Shown here piece by piece: positions 51,898 through 61,341 of a stretch of 64,000 nt of DNA. Every line of letters starts with the position of its first letter. Position 1 is the first letter of the stretch. Below the pieces are notes generated by a model. The model saw nothing but the letters and a program-made list of their open reading frames with translations, ran no database searches and was not told where the DNA came from. Origin of the DNA: Pseudobutyrivibrio ruminis CF1b (GTDB lineage: Bacteria > Bacillota > Clostridia > Lachnospirales > Lachnospiraceae); the NCBI RefSeq assembly GCF_000424005.1, contig NZ_AUJB01000012.1, positions 62,001 through 126,000 on the forward strand, written 5' to 3'. The position numbers were made by a program, and so were the translations under genes.

Positions 51898-53223
51898 TTA
51901 AATTTCAACAATCAAGTATTGCTTATCCTTTGATAAAACAGTACCCTTTGCCACTAAAATCTGATTTGTATAATCCTTAGAATCCTCTGCTAAAATGGCA
52001 CATTTAATGTACTCGCGAGAGAATCCAATAAAGTATTCCTTACCGTCAATTACAGCCTTCTCTTCGAAAAGGATATCCAAATCCTTGCCGATAAATGACG
52101 TTCTGTAAGCCTCAGTTGTCTCGTTTCCAATAGAGATAAGTTTTGCACTTCTCTCCTTCTTAACAGCGTTTGTCAACTGACCTGACATTGTAGCAGCCTT
52201 TGTGCCCTTACGCTTTGAATAGGCAAATACGTGAAGCTCATAAAAAGCTATTTCTTTCACATAATTAGCTGTAATATCAAATTCTTCTTCTGTTTCACCT
52301 GGGAAACCTACGATTATGTCAGTTGTAATGGCTGGATTATTGAAATACTTCCTAAGAATTTCCACTCCTCTAGTATACTCTTCAATTGTGTATTTTCTGT
52401 TCATTCGAACTAAAACAGTATCGCACCCTGACTGAAGGGAAAGATGGAAATGAGGACACATCTTTGAGAGAGCCGAAACTCTCTTTGCAAAATCCTCTGT
52501 AACAATCTGTGGTTCCAAAGAACCAAGGCGAATACGCTCTACTCCATCAATCTTCTGGATAGCCTCAAGCAAGTCAGCAAGATTGTAATCTGTGCCGCTA
52601 CCGTATGAGCTAAGGTGGATACCAGTGATAACCACTTCTTTGTAGCCATTTGCCGCAAGACCTGTAACCTCTTCTACAACATCGTCGATATCACGGCTTC
52701 TGATACGACCTCTTGCAAATGGAATAATGCAGTAACTGCAGAACTGGTTACAGCCATCCTGAACCTTAACAAAAGCTCTGGTGTGTTCAGAATCCTTTTC
52801 GATGTGCATGTTCTCGTAAGAAACATTGCCATCATTTATATCAATCCAGTCCATGATAGGACCGTCGACAGTATCCAACTTTTCAAAGTACTCGTGTACT
52901 CTCTCAACCAACTCATTCTTTTTGTTGTTTCCAAGAATGATATCAGCCCCAAGCTCCTCTGCTACTTCGTTGCCGAAATTCTGGACATAGCAGCCAGCAG
53001 CAACAACGCATGCATCCGGGTTGAGCTTTTTACATTTATGAATCATCTGACGTGATTTTCTGTCAGCTATATTAGTAACTGAACATGTGTTGATAACATA
53101 CACGTCAGCAATTTCATCGAATCCTACTATCGTAAATCCGTCTTTTTTGAGAAGCTCTTCCATGGCTTCTGTTTCATATGCATTTACCTTACATCCAAGG
53201 TTGTGTAAAGCAGCCTTTTTCAT
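51898..53223 (-). CDS. mtaB: tRNA t6A37 methylthiotransferase MtaB
   Basis: 441 residues. The N-terminal UPF0004 domain starts AALHNLGCKVNAYETEAM with its three Cys (also VINTCSVTN and AAGCYVQNFG); the radical SAM cluster is CNQFCSYCIIPFARGRIRSR, followed by a TRAM domain. NLGCKVN rather than TxGCQMN marks MtaB over MiaB. It thiomethylates t6A at position 37 of tRNA-Lys. AAAGG lies upstream of the ATG. Confidence 0.93.
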   Translation of the reverse strand: MKKAALHNLGCKVNAYETEAMEELLKKDGFTIVGFDEIADVYVINTCSVTNIADRKSRQMIHKCKKLNPDACVVAAGCYVQNFGNEVAEELGADIILGNNKKNELVERVHEYFEKLDTVDGPIMDWIDINDGNVSYENMHIEKDSEHTRAFVKVQDGCNQFCSYCIIPFARGRIRSRDIDDVVEEVTGLAANGYKEVVITGIHLSSYGSGTDYNLADLLEAIQKIDGVERIRLGSLEPQIVTEDFAKRVSALSKMCPHFHLSLQSGCDTVLVRMNRKYTIEEYTRGVEILRKYFNNPAITTDIIVGFPGETEEEFDITANYVKEIAFYELHVFAYSKRKGTKAATMSGQLTNAVKKERSAKLISIGNETTEAYRTSFIGKDLDILFEEKAVIDGKEYFIGFSREYIKCAILAEDSKDYTNQILVAKGTVLSKDKQYLIVEI

Positions 53224-53268
53224 TGTATTAAAAACCTTTCTGAATCTTGTAAAATACTAAGTGTTTTG

Positions 53269-53297
53269 TTGACTTTTAGGTACCATTGCTTTAGTAT
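53269..53297 (+). promoter_or_regulatory. Promoter of the HPr-like gene
   Basis: TTGACT (53269-53274) and TAGTAT (53292-53297), 17 bases apart, a good sigma-A promoter 43 bases ahead of the ATG at 53341. Confidence 0.6.
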
Positions 53298-53340
53298 AAA
53301 AACTGTATTTAAACTAATTTCACGGAGGAGGCACATAAAG

Positions 53341-53571
53341 ATGAAAACAGTTCAGATTTCTCTTAACTCAATCGACAAGGTAAAGTCATTTGTTAACACA
53401 ATTAGCCAGTTCGATTATGACTTTGATCTTGTTAGTGGACGTTATGTGATTGATGCTAAGTCTATCATGGGAATTTTCTCTCTTGATCTTTCTAAGCCAA
53501 TCGATCTTACTGTTCACGCTGATGGCGATGCAGAAGATGTAATGTCTACATTAAAGGATTATATCGTTTAA
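53341..53571 (+). CDS. HPr-like protein lacking the phospho-histidine
   Basis: 76 residues. The fold pattern MKTVQISLNSIDKVKSFVN, YVIDAKSIMGIFSLDLSKPI then HADGDAEDVMSTLKDY matches HPr, including the region around regulatory Ser46 (here Ser41 in KSIMGIFSLD). The catalytic His15 segment (GxHARPA) is absent, replaced by NSIDKV. It therefore cannot relay phosphate in the PTS in the usual way, but might still be a Ser-phosphorylated regulator. GGAGG lies 9 bases ahead; own promoter and terminator. Confidence 0.75.
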   Translation: MKTVQISLNSIDKVKSFVNTISQFDYDFDLVSGRYVIDAKSIMGIFSLDLSKPIDLTVHADGDAEDVMSTLKDYIV

Positions 53572-53601
53572 TCCTTTTTTTACCTTAAAAAAGTAATTCT
53601 A

Positions 53602-53632
53602 AAGACCAGACTTATTCGTCTGGTCTTTTTTA
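53602..53632 (+). terminator. Terminator of the HPr-like gene
   Basis: A 10-bp stem (AAGACCAGAC / GTCTGGTCTT) with a 6-base loop followed by six T, 30 bases after the stop. Could also act weakly on thiI from the other side. Confidence 0.9.
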
Positions 53633-53637
53633 TTGCT

Positions 53638-54819
53638 TTATTTTACTTTGATAATCTCTACTGACTCAATTGCCTGCTTCATAAGCTCGTCAATCTTCTC
53701 ATCCAATAAATGCTCGTGCTTCTCAATAGCCTCAAGCTTTGGCTTTGTAACAGGATGCTTTGCAACGAAAATTGTACAGCAATCCTCATAAGGTAAAATT
53801 GAAGTCTCATATGTATCAATCTTCTCTGAAATATCTACGATATCCTGCTTATCAAATGCGATAAGTGGACGGTAAACTGGAAGTGAGCAAACAGCGTTTG
53901 TACAGTTAAGTGACTGCATTGTCTGTGATGCTACCTGACCGATAGACTCTCCAGTAACAAGACCGAGGCAGTCGTTCTCCTTTGCAAAATGCTCTGCTAT
54001 TCTCATCATGTAACGACGCATGATAATGGTAAGCTCATCATGTGCGCACTGCTGATAAATATAAAGCTGAATATCTGTAAAGTTTACAATATGTAAATCT
54101 ATAGGACCTGAATACTTTGCTACAAGCTTTGCAAGGTCAACTACCTTCTGCTTTGCCTGCTCTGATGTGTAAGGTGGCGCATGGAAATATGTAGCTGAAA
54201 GTGTAACACCACGCTTAGAAATCATGTAACCTGCAACTGGTGAATCAATACCACCTGAAAGAAGAAGCATTGCCTTTCCAGCTGTACCTACTGGCATTCC
54301 GCAAGGGCCAGGGATCTCTGTAGAATAGATAGCGATATTCTCACGAACCTCTACATAGATAATCTTATCTGGCTTGTGAACATCCACGCTCATCTCTGGG
54401 TATGCATCAAGAAGACGTGCACCAACCTCAGCAGCTACTTCCATAGAAGTCATTGGATACTGCTTGTTTGCACGACGACCCATAACCTTGAAGCTGAAGT
54501 TCTTATCTTCGAACTCTTCGCCTACGTACTTAACAACTGCATCTGCAAGAGCATCAAAGCCCTCATCAGGTACAACTACTGTTGGGCAGATGGCACTGAT
54601 ACCGAATACGTGCTGAAGTGCCTTTACAGCCTCATCATAATCATAATCGCCTTCAACAGAGATGAAGATACGACCGCTCTGCTTCTTAACGATAAATTTA
54701 CCATCAACCTCATAAAGAGATCTCTTAATCTGGCGAACAAGGGCATCCTCGAAGATATAACGATTCTTTCCCTTCACACCTATTTCTGAATACTTAATTA
54801 AAAATGCCTGGTAAGTCAT
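53638..54819 (-). CDS. thiI: tRNA 4-thiouridine synthase ThiI
   Basis: 393 residues: NFLD/THUMP domains in the N-terminal half (IKYSEIGVKGKNRYIFEDAL; FVKKQSGRIFI region) and an adenylating PP-loop LLLSGGIDSPVAGYM. The C-terminal rhodanese domain of the enterobacterial enzyme is missing, as is usual in Firmicutes; an adjacent desulfurase hands over the sulfur. Forms s4U8 in tRNA. AAAGGA precedes the ATG. Confidence 0.93.
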   Translation of the reverse strand: MTYQAFLIKYSEIGVKGKNRYIFEDALVRQIKRSLYEVDGKFIVKKQSGRIFISVEGDYDYDEAVKALQHVFGISAICPTVVVPDEGFDALADAVVKYVGEEFEDKNFSFKVMGRRANKQYPMTSMEVAAEVGARLLDAYPEMSVDVHKPDKIIYVEVRENIAIYSTEIPGPCGMPVGTAGKAMLLLSGGIDSPVAGYMISKRGVTLSATYFHAPPYTSEQAKQKVVDLAKLVAKYSGPIDLHIVNFTDIQLYIYQQCAHDELTIIMRRYMMRIAEHFAKENDCLGLVTGESIGQVASQTMQSLNCTNAVCSLPVYRPLIAFDKQDIVDISEKIDTYETSILPYEDCCTIFVAKHPVTKPKLEAIEKHEHLLDEKIDELMKQAIESVEIIKVK

Positions 54820-54843
54820 AATGTCCTTTCTATATAAACAAAA

Positions 54844-56001
54844 CTATAACTGCATCATTGGAACTAACTCTGTAAGAGCCTTAATTGCAGTCTCCACTTC
54901 TTCCATTGTGTTCTCTGGGCAGAAGCTGAAACGAATTGTACGCTCTAATAAATCCTTTTCAAGTCCGATTGATTTTAATGTCTCACTGATAGCTGGTTTG
55001 TTTGATGAGCAAGCTGAACCTGCCGATACGTAAATACCATAATTATCCTGGAGCGCATTTAAAATAACCTGGGCTCTTGTACGGTTTCCTTTGATAGAAA
55101 CACTGACAATCTGAGGCGCACTGTTGTTATCCAAGTGTCCGTTAACGCTGACACCTTCGATAGCAGAAACACCTTCGATTAAACGATGTCTCATAGCATA
55201 CAAGTGATTTTGATTCTCGTCAAGGTTTTCATAGGCTTTTTTAGCCGCCACACCAAGAGCTGCAATAGCAGGAACATTCTCTGTACCTGAACGCATTCCT
55301 CTCTCATGTCCTCCGCCGAGAATCTGAGGCACCATAATATTGTAGATAGCCTCATTGATATATATAAATCCAGAACCCTTAGGTCCGTGAATCTTATGTC
55401 CGCTGACTGTAAGAAGGTCGATTCCCATCTTCTTTGGCTGAATTGCAAGCTTTCCAAAAGCCTGAATAGCATCTACGTGGAAAAGAATCTCCTTATTGAA
55501 GCTCTTGATAATCTTTGAAGCTTCTTCGATTGGCTGCAACGCACCGATTTCGTTGTTAACCATCATAATAGAAACAAAGATAGTATCCTCGCGAAGGGCT
55601 GCCTTTAATTCATCAAGGCTGATAACACCGTACTCATCAGTGCCAAGGTATGTAACCTCAAAGCCTTCCTTCTTTTCAAGATACTTAATAGGATTAAGTA
55701 CTGAAGCGTGCTCAATCTTTGTAGTGATGATGTGATTACCGCGACGTTTCTTGGCAGCAACACCGCCCTTTATAGCCAAGTTATTGCTCTCTGTACCGCC
55801 TGAAGTAAAATAAATTTCCTTTGGCTGCGCCTTTAAAATACCAGCGATTATCTCTCTGGATTCCTTTAAATAATCCTTGCCCTTTGCTCCCATTCCATGA
55901 AGTGATGATGGGTTTCCAAAATCCTCCAAAAGGCATTTATTCATTAAAGCAACTGCGTCTTCATCGCATTTAGTAGTAGCTGAGTTGTCAAAATATATCA
56001 T
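54844..56001 (-). CDS. Cysteine desulfurase (NifS/NifZ type, ThiI partner)
   Basis: About 385 residues, a fold-type I PLP enzyme. The N-terminus IYFDNSATTKCDEDAV is typical, LTVSGHKIHGPKGSGFIY holds the PLP Lys, and SAGSACSSNKPAISETLK the persulfide Cys. Direct neighbour of thiI (24-base gap), the arrangement known for the Bacillus NifZ-ThiI pair. The ATG at 56001 follows the rsmE stop by 2 bases, with AGGA 9 bases upstream. Confidence 0.92.
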   Translation of the reverse strand: MIYFDNSATTKCDEDAVALMNKCLLEDFGNPSSLHGMGAKGKDYLKESREIIAGILKAQPKEIYFTSGGTESNNLAIKGGVAAKKRRGNHIITTKIEHASVLNPIKYLEKKEGFEVTYLGTDEYGVISLDELKAALREDTIFVSIMMVNNEIGALQPIEEASKIIKSFNKEILFHVDAIQAFGKLAIQPKKMGIDLLTVSGHKIHGPKGSGFIYINEAIYNIMVPQILGGGHERGMRSGTENVPAIAALGVAAKKAYENLDENQNHLYAMRHRLIEGVSAIEGVSVNGHLDNNSAPQIVSVSIKGNRTRAQVILNALQDNYGIYVSAGSACSSNKPAISETLKSIGLEKDLLERTIRFSFCPENTMEEVETAIKALTELVPMMQL

Positions 56002-56003
56002 TT

Positions 56004-56735
56004 CTAAAATTCCTCGCATTTAAGCATCAACATACTAAGTGAGCATATTGCTGCTGTGTCAGTTCTAAGTATTCGGTGGCCCAGTGAAATAAGCTTCACA
56101 CTGCCTTCTACCATTTCTATTTCATTTGGAGCGAATCCACCTTCAGGTCCAATAAACACGCCGATACTCTGGCCTGCTTTAAGCTCTGAAAGGCAATCAT
56201 ACGTATCCTTCATTCCATTCTTGCTTTCAAACGGAAGTAAAAGAACATCAAGCTCCTTTGCATATTCAAAGGCTTCCTTGAAAGTCATTACTGAATGAAT
56301 ATTAGGGATAATGGAACGCTTGGACTGCTCTGCCGCCGATTTGGCGATGGCCTGATAACGCTCTACCTTGGATTTCTTTTTCTTGTCATCCAGCTTCACA
56401 ATACAGTTTTTCATTTCCACTGGGATGATTTCGTACGCTCCAAGCTCCACGCATTTTTCAATGATAGTCTCCATTCTATCACCCTTTGGAAGAGCCTGGA
56501 ACAGATAAATCTTATTTGGAAGCTCTGTGGATGGAACCTCCTCCACCACTGTGGCCTCCAAATCCTTATCTACATAGTCCGACACCTCACAAATAAAATT
56601 GGTGCCGTCGGCTACTGAAACACGGATGCGCTCTCCCGGACGAAGCCTCACTACCTTTGTAAGATGATGTGCGTCCTGCCCCGTAATATTAAATTTGCCA
56701 TCAACTGGCCCAGCATTTACAAATACCTGTTGCAT
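56004..56735 (-). CDS. rsmE: 16S rRNA m3U1498 methyltransferase
   Basis: 243 residues of the SPOUT class: an N-terminal PUA-like part (HHLTKVVRLRPGERIRVSVADG), then KGDRMETIIEKCVELGAYEIIPV and the knot with VFIGPEGGFAPNEIEM and LGHRILRTDTAAICSLSML. Methylates U1498 of 16S rRNA. Next to prmA, a conserved Firmicute order. Confidence 0.94.
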   Translation of the reverse strand: MQQVFVNAGPVDGKFNITGQDAHHLTKVVRLRPGERIRVSVADGTNFICEVSDYVDKDLEATVVEEVPSTELPNKIYLFQALPKGDRMETIIEKCVELGAYEIIPVEMKNCIVKLDDKKKKSKVERYQAIAKSAAEQSKRSIIPNIHSVMTFKEAFEYAKELDVLLLPFESKNGMKDTYDCLSELKAGQSIGVFIGPEGGFAPNEIEMVEGSVKLISLGHRILRTDTAAICSLSMLMLKCEEF

Positions 56736-56747
56736 ATAAGTTCTCTT

Positions 56748-57707
56748 TTAATTCTTCTTAGCTGTGATATTTACCCATTCACCCTGATGATTGATTTCTA
56801 CAATCTCAAGGCCAACTGCCTCAAGAGCGTTCTTTACTTCATCTTCTTTGAAATTAATAATTCCTGAAGAAATGAAATATGCTCCCGACTTCATAGTAGG
56901 TGGAATGGCTGGTGCCATGGCAATGATAATGTCTGCCAAAATATTAGCTACAACAACATCATACTTCTCATAACCAACCTTATCCTGTAAATCCTTATCA
57001 TCGATAAGATTTCCTACATAAAAATCTCCTGCATCCTTTGAAATATGGTTTACTTCGAAATTCTCATATGTAGAAGCGATGCAGTCATCATCTATATCTG
57101 TACCAACAAGGTGACATTTTCCATCTAAAAGCTTGTTAGCTATGATTGAAAGAATACCAGAGCCACAACCAATATCAAGGATTTCATCCCCAGTCTTAAG
57201 ATATTTCTTAAGCTGACGGATACAAAGCTGAGTAGTCTCGTGCTTTCCTGTACCGAAAGACACTCCTGGATCGATTTCAACAAAAATCTTTCCCTTATCC
57301 TCAGGAGCAATCTCCTCCCATGTAGGCTTAATAAGGATGTCATCTATATAGAAGGATTTGAAAAATTGCTTCCAGTTGTTAATCCAGTCTTCCTGCTTTG
57401 TAACAGAAGTGTCGATTGTGCCCTCGCCGATATCCATAGTCTCTCTAAGCTCTTCAAGAGCTGCCTTTACCTGAAGGAGAAGTGATTCGTGGTCCTCTTC
57501 CTCTCCAAGATAGAAGCTCACCTTTGATAAGCCCATATCCTCTGGAAGATCTGGCTGAAGCTCCTCGTACTCGCCGCCCTGCTTCTCGCCTGAAACTGGT
57601 ACATTGTTCTCGATCTCGATAGAAACAATGCCAAGCTCCATAAGGGCTGCGCCAACAATATCCTCTGCCTCTGTAGTTGTGTTAATGGAATATTTAATCC
57701 AATTCAT
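56748..57707 (-). CDS. prmA: Ribosomal protein L11 methyltransferase
   Basis: 319 residues with the substrate-binding N-terminal domain (IVSIEIENNVP) and a SAM domain: DPGVSFGTGKHETTQLCIRQL, ILDIGCGSGILSIIANKLL and VVANILADIIIAMAP. Methylates Lys and the N-terminus of L11. AGAGG precedes the ATG. Confidence 0.94.
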   Translation of the reverse strand: MNWIKYSINTTTEAEDIVGAALMELGIVSIEIENNVPVSGEKQGGEYEELQPDLPEDMGLSKVSFYLGEEEDHESLLLQVKAALEELRETMDIGEGTIDTSVTKQEDWINNWKQFFKSFYIDDILIKPTWEEIAPEDKGKIFVEIDPGVSFGTGKHETTQLCIRQLKKYLKTGDEILDIGCGSGILSIIANKLLDGKCHLVGTDIDDDCIASTYENFEVNHISKDAGDFYVGNLIDDKDLQDKVGYEKYDVVVANILADIIIAMAPAIPPTMKSGAYFISSGIINFKEDEVKNALEAVGLEIVEINHQGEWVNITAKKN

Positions 57708-57729
57708 AGTCTACCTCTATACATTTTAA

Positions 57730-57756
57730 GACCACATATCGAAATGATATGTGGTC
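57730..57756 (-). terminator. Hairpin between the DUF2225 gene and prmA
   Basis: A perfect 11-bp stem (GACCACATATC / GATATGTGGTC) with a 5-base loop, followed on the minus strand by TTAAAAT. The T-run is short, so it may attenuate rather than stop transcription. Confidence 0.6.
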
Positions 57757-57768
57757 CATAAGTCTTTA

Positions 57769-58650
57769 TTATTCTTGATTTGCTGCTGCCGCTTTGGCCG
57801 CTGCAACCTTTTCAGTGATTTCATCCTTCAGATCGACACATTTGTCTTTGAGCTTTCGGGATGTGCTTGGCGATTGAATAAGTCTCGCAACAAGCTTCAT
57901 GGCTGCATCATATTTCTTGTAGTGCATAGACATATTAGCAAGCATGAAATCTACTGCTTCGGAAGCCATTCCGCAATATGGTGGTGTCTCTGAAGAAATG
58001 GCCTTCATGAAACCTTCATAGGCCTGGCTGTAGAAGCCTTCGTATTCCTTCTTAACCAACTCAATAACCTTTGGATCTGCTTCCTTATCCTGTTCAAGTT
58101 CTTTCAGCTGTGCACGTCTGAGCCATGCAATCTTCAGACAAACATATGCCTTCTCAGACATCTTTGCCTTTTTCTTCATGGTGCAGATAAGTGCAAGCTT
58201 GAACTTTTCCACTGAATAGTCATATGAATAAGTCTCTGGAAGAGTCTCATTTGGCTGTGGCTTAAAGCTTGGACAAAATTCTGCTCTGATAAGCTTTACA
58301 CGAGCTGTATCAATCTTGGAGAATGTGGTATCCAATGCAGAGAATCCACAGTTAGGACATGACAAAAAGTCATATTTAATCTTGTCAATGTGCTCATAAT
58401 TAGGTCTCAAGTCGAAATCCGGCTCAAGTCTTTTGAGCTTTGTAGCAAGAACAGCCTTAATAGGGAATTCTTTGTCACACACAGGGCAGCGAACCTTCTT
58501 ATCGATAACGAAGTCCGTCTCCTGTTTAACAACAGGTGCTGCGGTCTTAGCTCCAGCAGCGTCGCCTTTCTTTGGCTTTTCATCCGCCAAAATATCCAGT
58601 TCCCCATCCATAGAGAAACCGAACTTTTCCATTCCAGAAAGTAAATTCAT
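57769..58650 (-). CDS. DUF2225 zinc-ribbon protein
   Basis: 293 residues. Two Cys pairs form a zinc ribbon (VRCPVCDKEFPIKAV and LSCPNCGFSALDTTF). The rest is helical, with TPR-like segments (EKFKLALICTMKKKAKMSEKAYVCLKIAWL), and the end is an Ala-rich basic helix. This is the DUF2225 family, soluble and of unknown function in Firmicutes. AGAGGAC precedes the ATG. Confidence 0.75.
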   Translation of the reverse strand: MNLLSGMEKFGFSMDGELDILADEKPKKGDAAGAKTAAPVVKQETDFVIDKKVRCPVCDKEFPIKAVLATKLKRLEPDFDLRPNYEHIDKIKYDFLSCPNCGFSALDTTFSKIDTARVKLIRAEFCPSFKPQPNETLPETYSYDYSVEKFKLALICTMKKKAKMSEKAYVCLKIAWLRRAQLKELEQDKEADPKVIELVKKEYEGFYSQAYEGFMKAISSETPPYCGMASEAVDFMLANMSMHYKKYDAAMKLVARLIQSPSTSRKLKDKCVDLKDEITEKVAAAKAAAANQE

Positions 58651-58678
58651 AACCCGTCCTCTTCTCGTGAGTAAACAA

Positions 58679-60349
58679 TTAGTTATTTGTAGGTAACTTA
58701 AATGAACTCTTCAAAGAAACTATTCTGTTAAATACTAATGCGTCTTCCTTAGAATCCTTAGCATCTACACAGAAAAATCCCTGTCTAACAAATTGGAAAC
58801 TGTCGTAAGCCTTTGCATCCTTTAAAGATGGCTCCACAAGACAGTTTTTAAGAACTGTAAGTGAGTTTGGATTGAGATTCAAACTACCATCTTCATTATA
58901 CACTCCTTTTTCCTCGTCTACAATATTTTCGTAGAGACGAACCTCTGCATTAAGAGCTGTCTTAGCAGCAACCCAATGAATTGTTCCCTTAACCTTACGG
59001 CCATCTGGAGCATCTCCACCCTTTGTAGCTGGGTCGTATGTACAGTGAATGCAAGTAACATTGCCATTTTCATCTGTCTCATATGAAGTACATGTAACGA
59101 AATAAGCGTTCATGAGACGTACTTCATTTCCTGGATAAAGTCTGAAGTATTTCTTAGGAGGCTCAATCATGAAATCCTCTCTATCGATGTAAAGCTCCTT
59201 ACCAAATGGAACCTTACGGCTGCCAAGCTCCTCGTTCTCAAGGTTATTTGGAGCCTCAAGCCACTCTACTTCATCACTCTCATAGTTATCAATAACAAGC
59301 TTAACTGGATCAAGAACTGCCATTACACGGCTACGGCTTGTCTTAAGGTCCTCACGGATACAGTACTCAAGCATAGCGTAGTCTGATGATGAATTAGCCT
59401 TAGAAACACCAGAAAGTTCAACGAACTTCTGAATTGATGTAGGTGTGAAACCACGACGACGAAGTGCTGCGATAGAAACAAGACGTGGATCGTCCCATCC
59501 GTCAACAATTCCGTCCTCTACAAGCTTCTTAATGTATCTCTTACCTGTAACAACGTTTGTAAGGTACATCTTAGCGAACTCAATCTGACGTGGTGGATTA
59601 GCAAAGCCTGCTGACTTAACTACCCAGTCATAAAGAGGTCTGTGATCCTCAAACTCTAGTGTACAGATAGAATGTGTAATATTTTCGAAGGCATCCTCAA
59701 GTGGATGTGCGAAATCGTACATTGGATAGATGCACCACTTGTCACCTGTATTGTGATGTGTCATGTGTGCAACTCTGTAAAGGATTGGATCACGCATGTT
59801 GATGTTAGGCGATGCCATGTCGATCTTTGCACGAAGTGTGTGGCTACCATCCTCATATTTGCCGTTCTTCATATCCTCGAACATCTGAAGGTTCTCTTCG
59901 ATAGAACGGTTTCTGTTTGGATCTTCCTTACCTGGGTGCTCGAAATCACCACGGTACTCTCTCATTTCCTCTGCTGTAAGGTCTGAAACGTATGCAAGAC
60001 CCTTCTTGATAAGGTCAACAGCAACCTCATACATTTTATCGAAATAATTTGATGCAAAATAAAGGTGCTCGCCCCAATCTGCACCAAGCCACTGAATATC
60101 AGCCTTGATAGAATCAACGAACTCTACCTTTTCCTTTGTAGGGTTTGTGTCATCGAATCTCATGTGGAACTCGCCGTTGTACTTCTTAGCGAGACCATAG
60201 TTTAAGATGATAGATTTTGCATGTCCTATATGTAAATATCCATTAGGCTCTGGAGGGAAACGTGTACAAACGTGGTCGTAAACCCCTTCCTTCAAATCCT
60301 TATCGATCTCAAGCTCGATAAAATTTTTGCTTACTACTTCTTCACTCAT
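58679..60349 (-). CDS. glnS: Glutaminyl-tRNA synthetase
   Basis: 556 residues. [18 protein letters not shown] has the HIGH motif (His40-His43), MRFDDTNP is the class Ic signature distinguishing GlnRS from GluRS, and the C-terminal anticodon-binding beta barrels follow (from about 340). The KMSKS loop, usually VMSKR in GlnRS, reads VTGKR (267-271). It charges tRNA-Gln directly; most Firmicutes instead use the GatCAB route, so this gene was probably gained by transfer at some point in the lineage. Confidence 0.92.
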   Translation of the reverse strand: MSEEVVSKNFIELEIDKDLKEGVYDHVCTRFPPEPNGYLHIGHAKSIILNYGLAKKYNGEFHMRFDDTNPTKEKVEFVDSIKADIQWLGADWGEHLYFASNYFDKMYEVAVDLIKKGLAYVSDLTAEEMREYRGDFEHPGKEDPNRNRSIEENLQMFEDMKNGKYEDGSHTLRAKIDMASPNINMRDPILYRVAHMTHHNTGDKWCIYPMYDFAHPLEDAFENITHSICTLEFEDHRPLYDWVVKSAGFANPPRQIEFAKMYLTNVVTGKRYIKKLVEDGIVDGWDDPRLVSIAALRRRGFTPTSIQKFVELSGVSKANSSSDYAMLEYCIREDLKTSRSRVMAVLDPVKLVIDNYESDEVEWLEAPNNLENEELGSRKVPFGKELYIDREDFMIEPPKKYFRLYPGNEVRLMNAYFVTCTSYETDENGNVTCIHCTYDPATKGGDAPDGRKVKGTIHWVAAKTALNAEVRLYENIVDEEKGVYNEDGSLNLNPNSLTVLKNCLVEPSLKDAKAYDSFQFVRQGFFCVDAKDSKEDALVFNRIVSLKSSFKLPTNN

Positions 60350-60381
60350 TATTTAATATAGTCCCTTCTATAAATTACTTT

Positions 60382-61248
60382 CTAATTATTTTTTATGTGC
60401 TGATGAGTAAATAAATGCTCAGAGCAATACTCATAATTTCCATTGCACTTGCTGCAGAATCTGAATTCCAACTCTGGATTTGAAATCTCAGTACGTCCGC
60501 AAACTGCGCACTTGTGACGTGCTATAGGTGTGCCATCTCTGTACTGTGTACGAGGTGGTGTGGCCTGTCTCCTAAACTCAGCTCTACGATGAATATCCTT
60601 AGGATTGTAGCGCTGGAGATTTCTGGTCATCATAAAGAAAATGAACCAGTTTAAAAGCGATGCAATAATAGGCATGGCCGCAAATAAATAGCCTGCCATA
60701 AGGTAGTTGGCGACTGAATATCCTATGATAAGAAGATAAAAAATCGACATCCATTTCATCTTAATTGGAATGATGAAATATAAAAGTACCTGCATATCTG
60801 GAAAACAAGTAGAAAATGCAAGGAATATTGATAAGTTAATGTAATAAGTGCTGATAAACTGTCCAATTGGAACTGTTGGGCCGTAGATGGCATAAGTAAT
60901 AAAAGCACCGATTATTGTGAAAAACATTCCTCCAAAGATATATACATTAAAACGGAATGCTCCCCATGTACGCTCTAATGATGTTCCAAGCTGGTAATAT
61001 AACAGGAACATAATAGCAGCAAAGAGGATACTAGTATTACTTGGTGGGATAAGAACCCAGGACACAAGTCTCCATACCTCTCCCCTGAGAATAAAGTGTG
61101 GCTCCAGTGTCAAATAATCGAGATATGGAACCCCTGTATATTTCTGACCGAACTGAAGCATATATCCAATCACATAGCCAATAAGCAAATAAACTATGAG
61201 ATTTGGGATTGCGTATTTACCTATTTTTTTCTCTAATTTATCTAGCAA
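60382..61248 (-). CDS. Rhomboid-like membrane protein with C-terminal zinc ribbon
   Basis: About 288 residues with six membrane segments to about 205. The layout (EPHFILRGEVWRLVSWVLIPP, then LLYYQLGTSLERTWGAFRFNVYIFGG) matches rhomboid-family proteins, the second being the family's E-x(2)-WG-x(2)-R/KF block. The catalytic GxSG and the paired His are not seen (STYYINLSIFLAFSTCFP instead). The tail has CAVCGRTE and CSKCNGNYEYCSEH, a zinc ribbon. TTG at 61248 with GGAGG 6 bases ahead is the best start. Probably a pseudo-protease. Confidence 0.7.
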   Translation of the reverse strand: MLDKLEKKIGKYAIPNLIVYLLIGYVIGYMLQFGQKYTGVPYLDYLTLEPHFILRGEVWRLVSWVLIPPSNTSILFAAIMFLLYYQLGTSLERTWGAFRFNVYIFGGMFFTIIGAFITYAIYGPTVPIGQFISTYYINLSIFLAFSTCFPDMQVLLYFIIPIKMKWMSIFYLLIIGYSVANYLMAGYLFAAMPIIASLLNWFIFFMMTRNLQRYNPKDIHRRAEFRRQATPPRTQYRDGTPIARHKCAVCGRTEISNPELEFRFCSKCNGNYEYCSEHLFTHQHIKNN

Positions 61249-61341
61249 TGTAAACCTCCGCAATTAAATTTAGACATAAATATAGACTTTAAAGATTATA
61301 AACCTTTAAAGCCTATTATAGCAACCATTTATGAAAAAATA

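Noticed and set aside
52615-53055. A 146-residue plus-strand frame opposite mtaB.
   Set aside because: Antisense shadow of a conserved enzyme, without a ribosome site.
54376-54789. A 137-residue plus-strand frame opposite thiI.
   Set aside because: Antisense shadow of a well-defined gene; no start signal.
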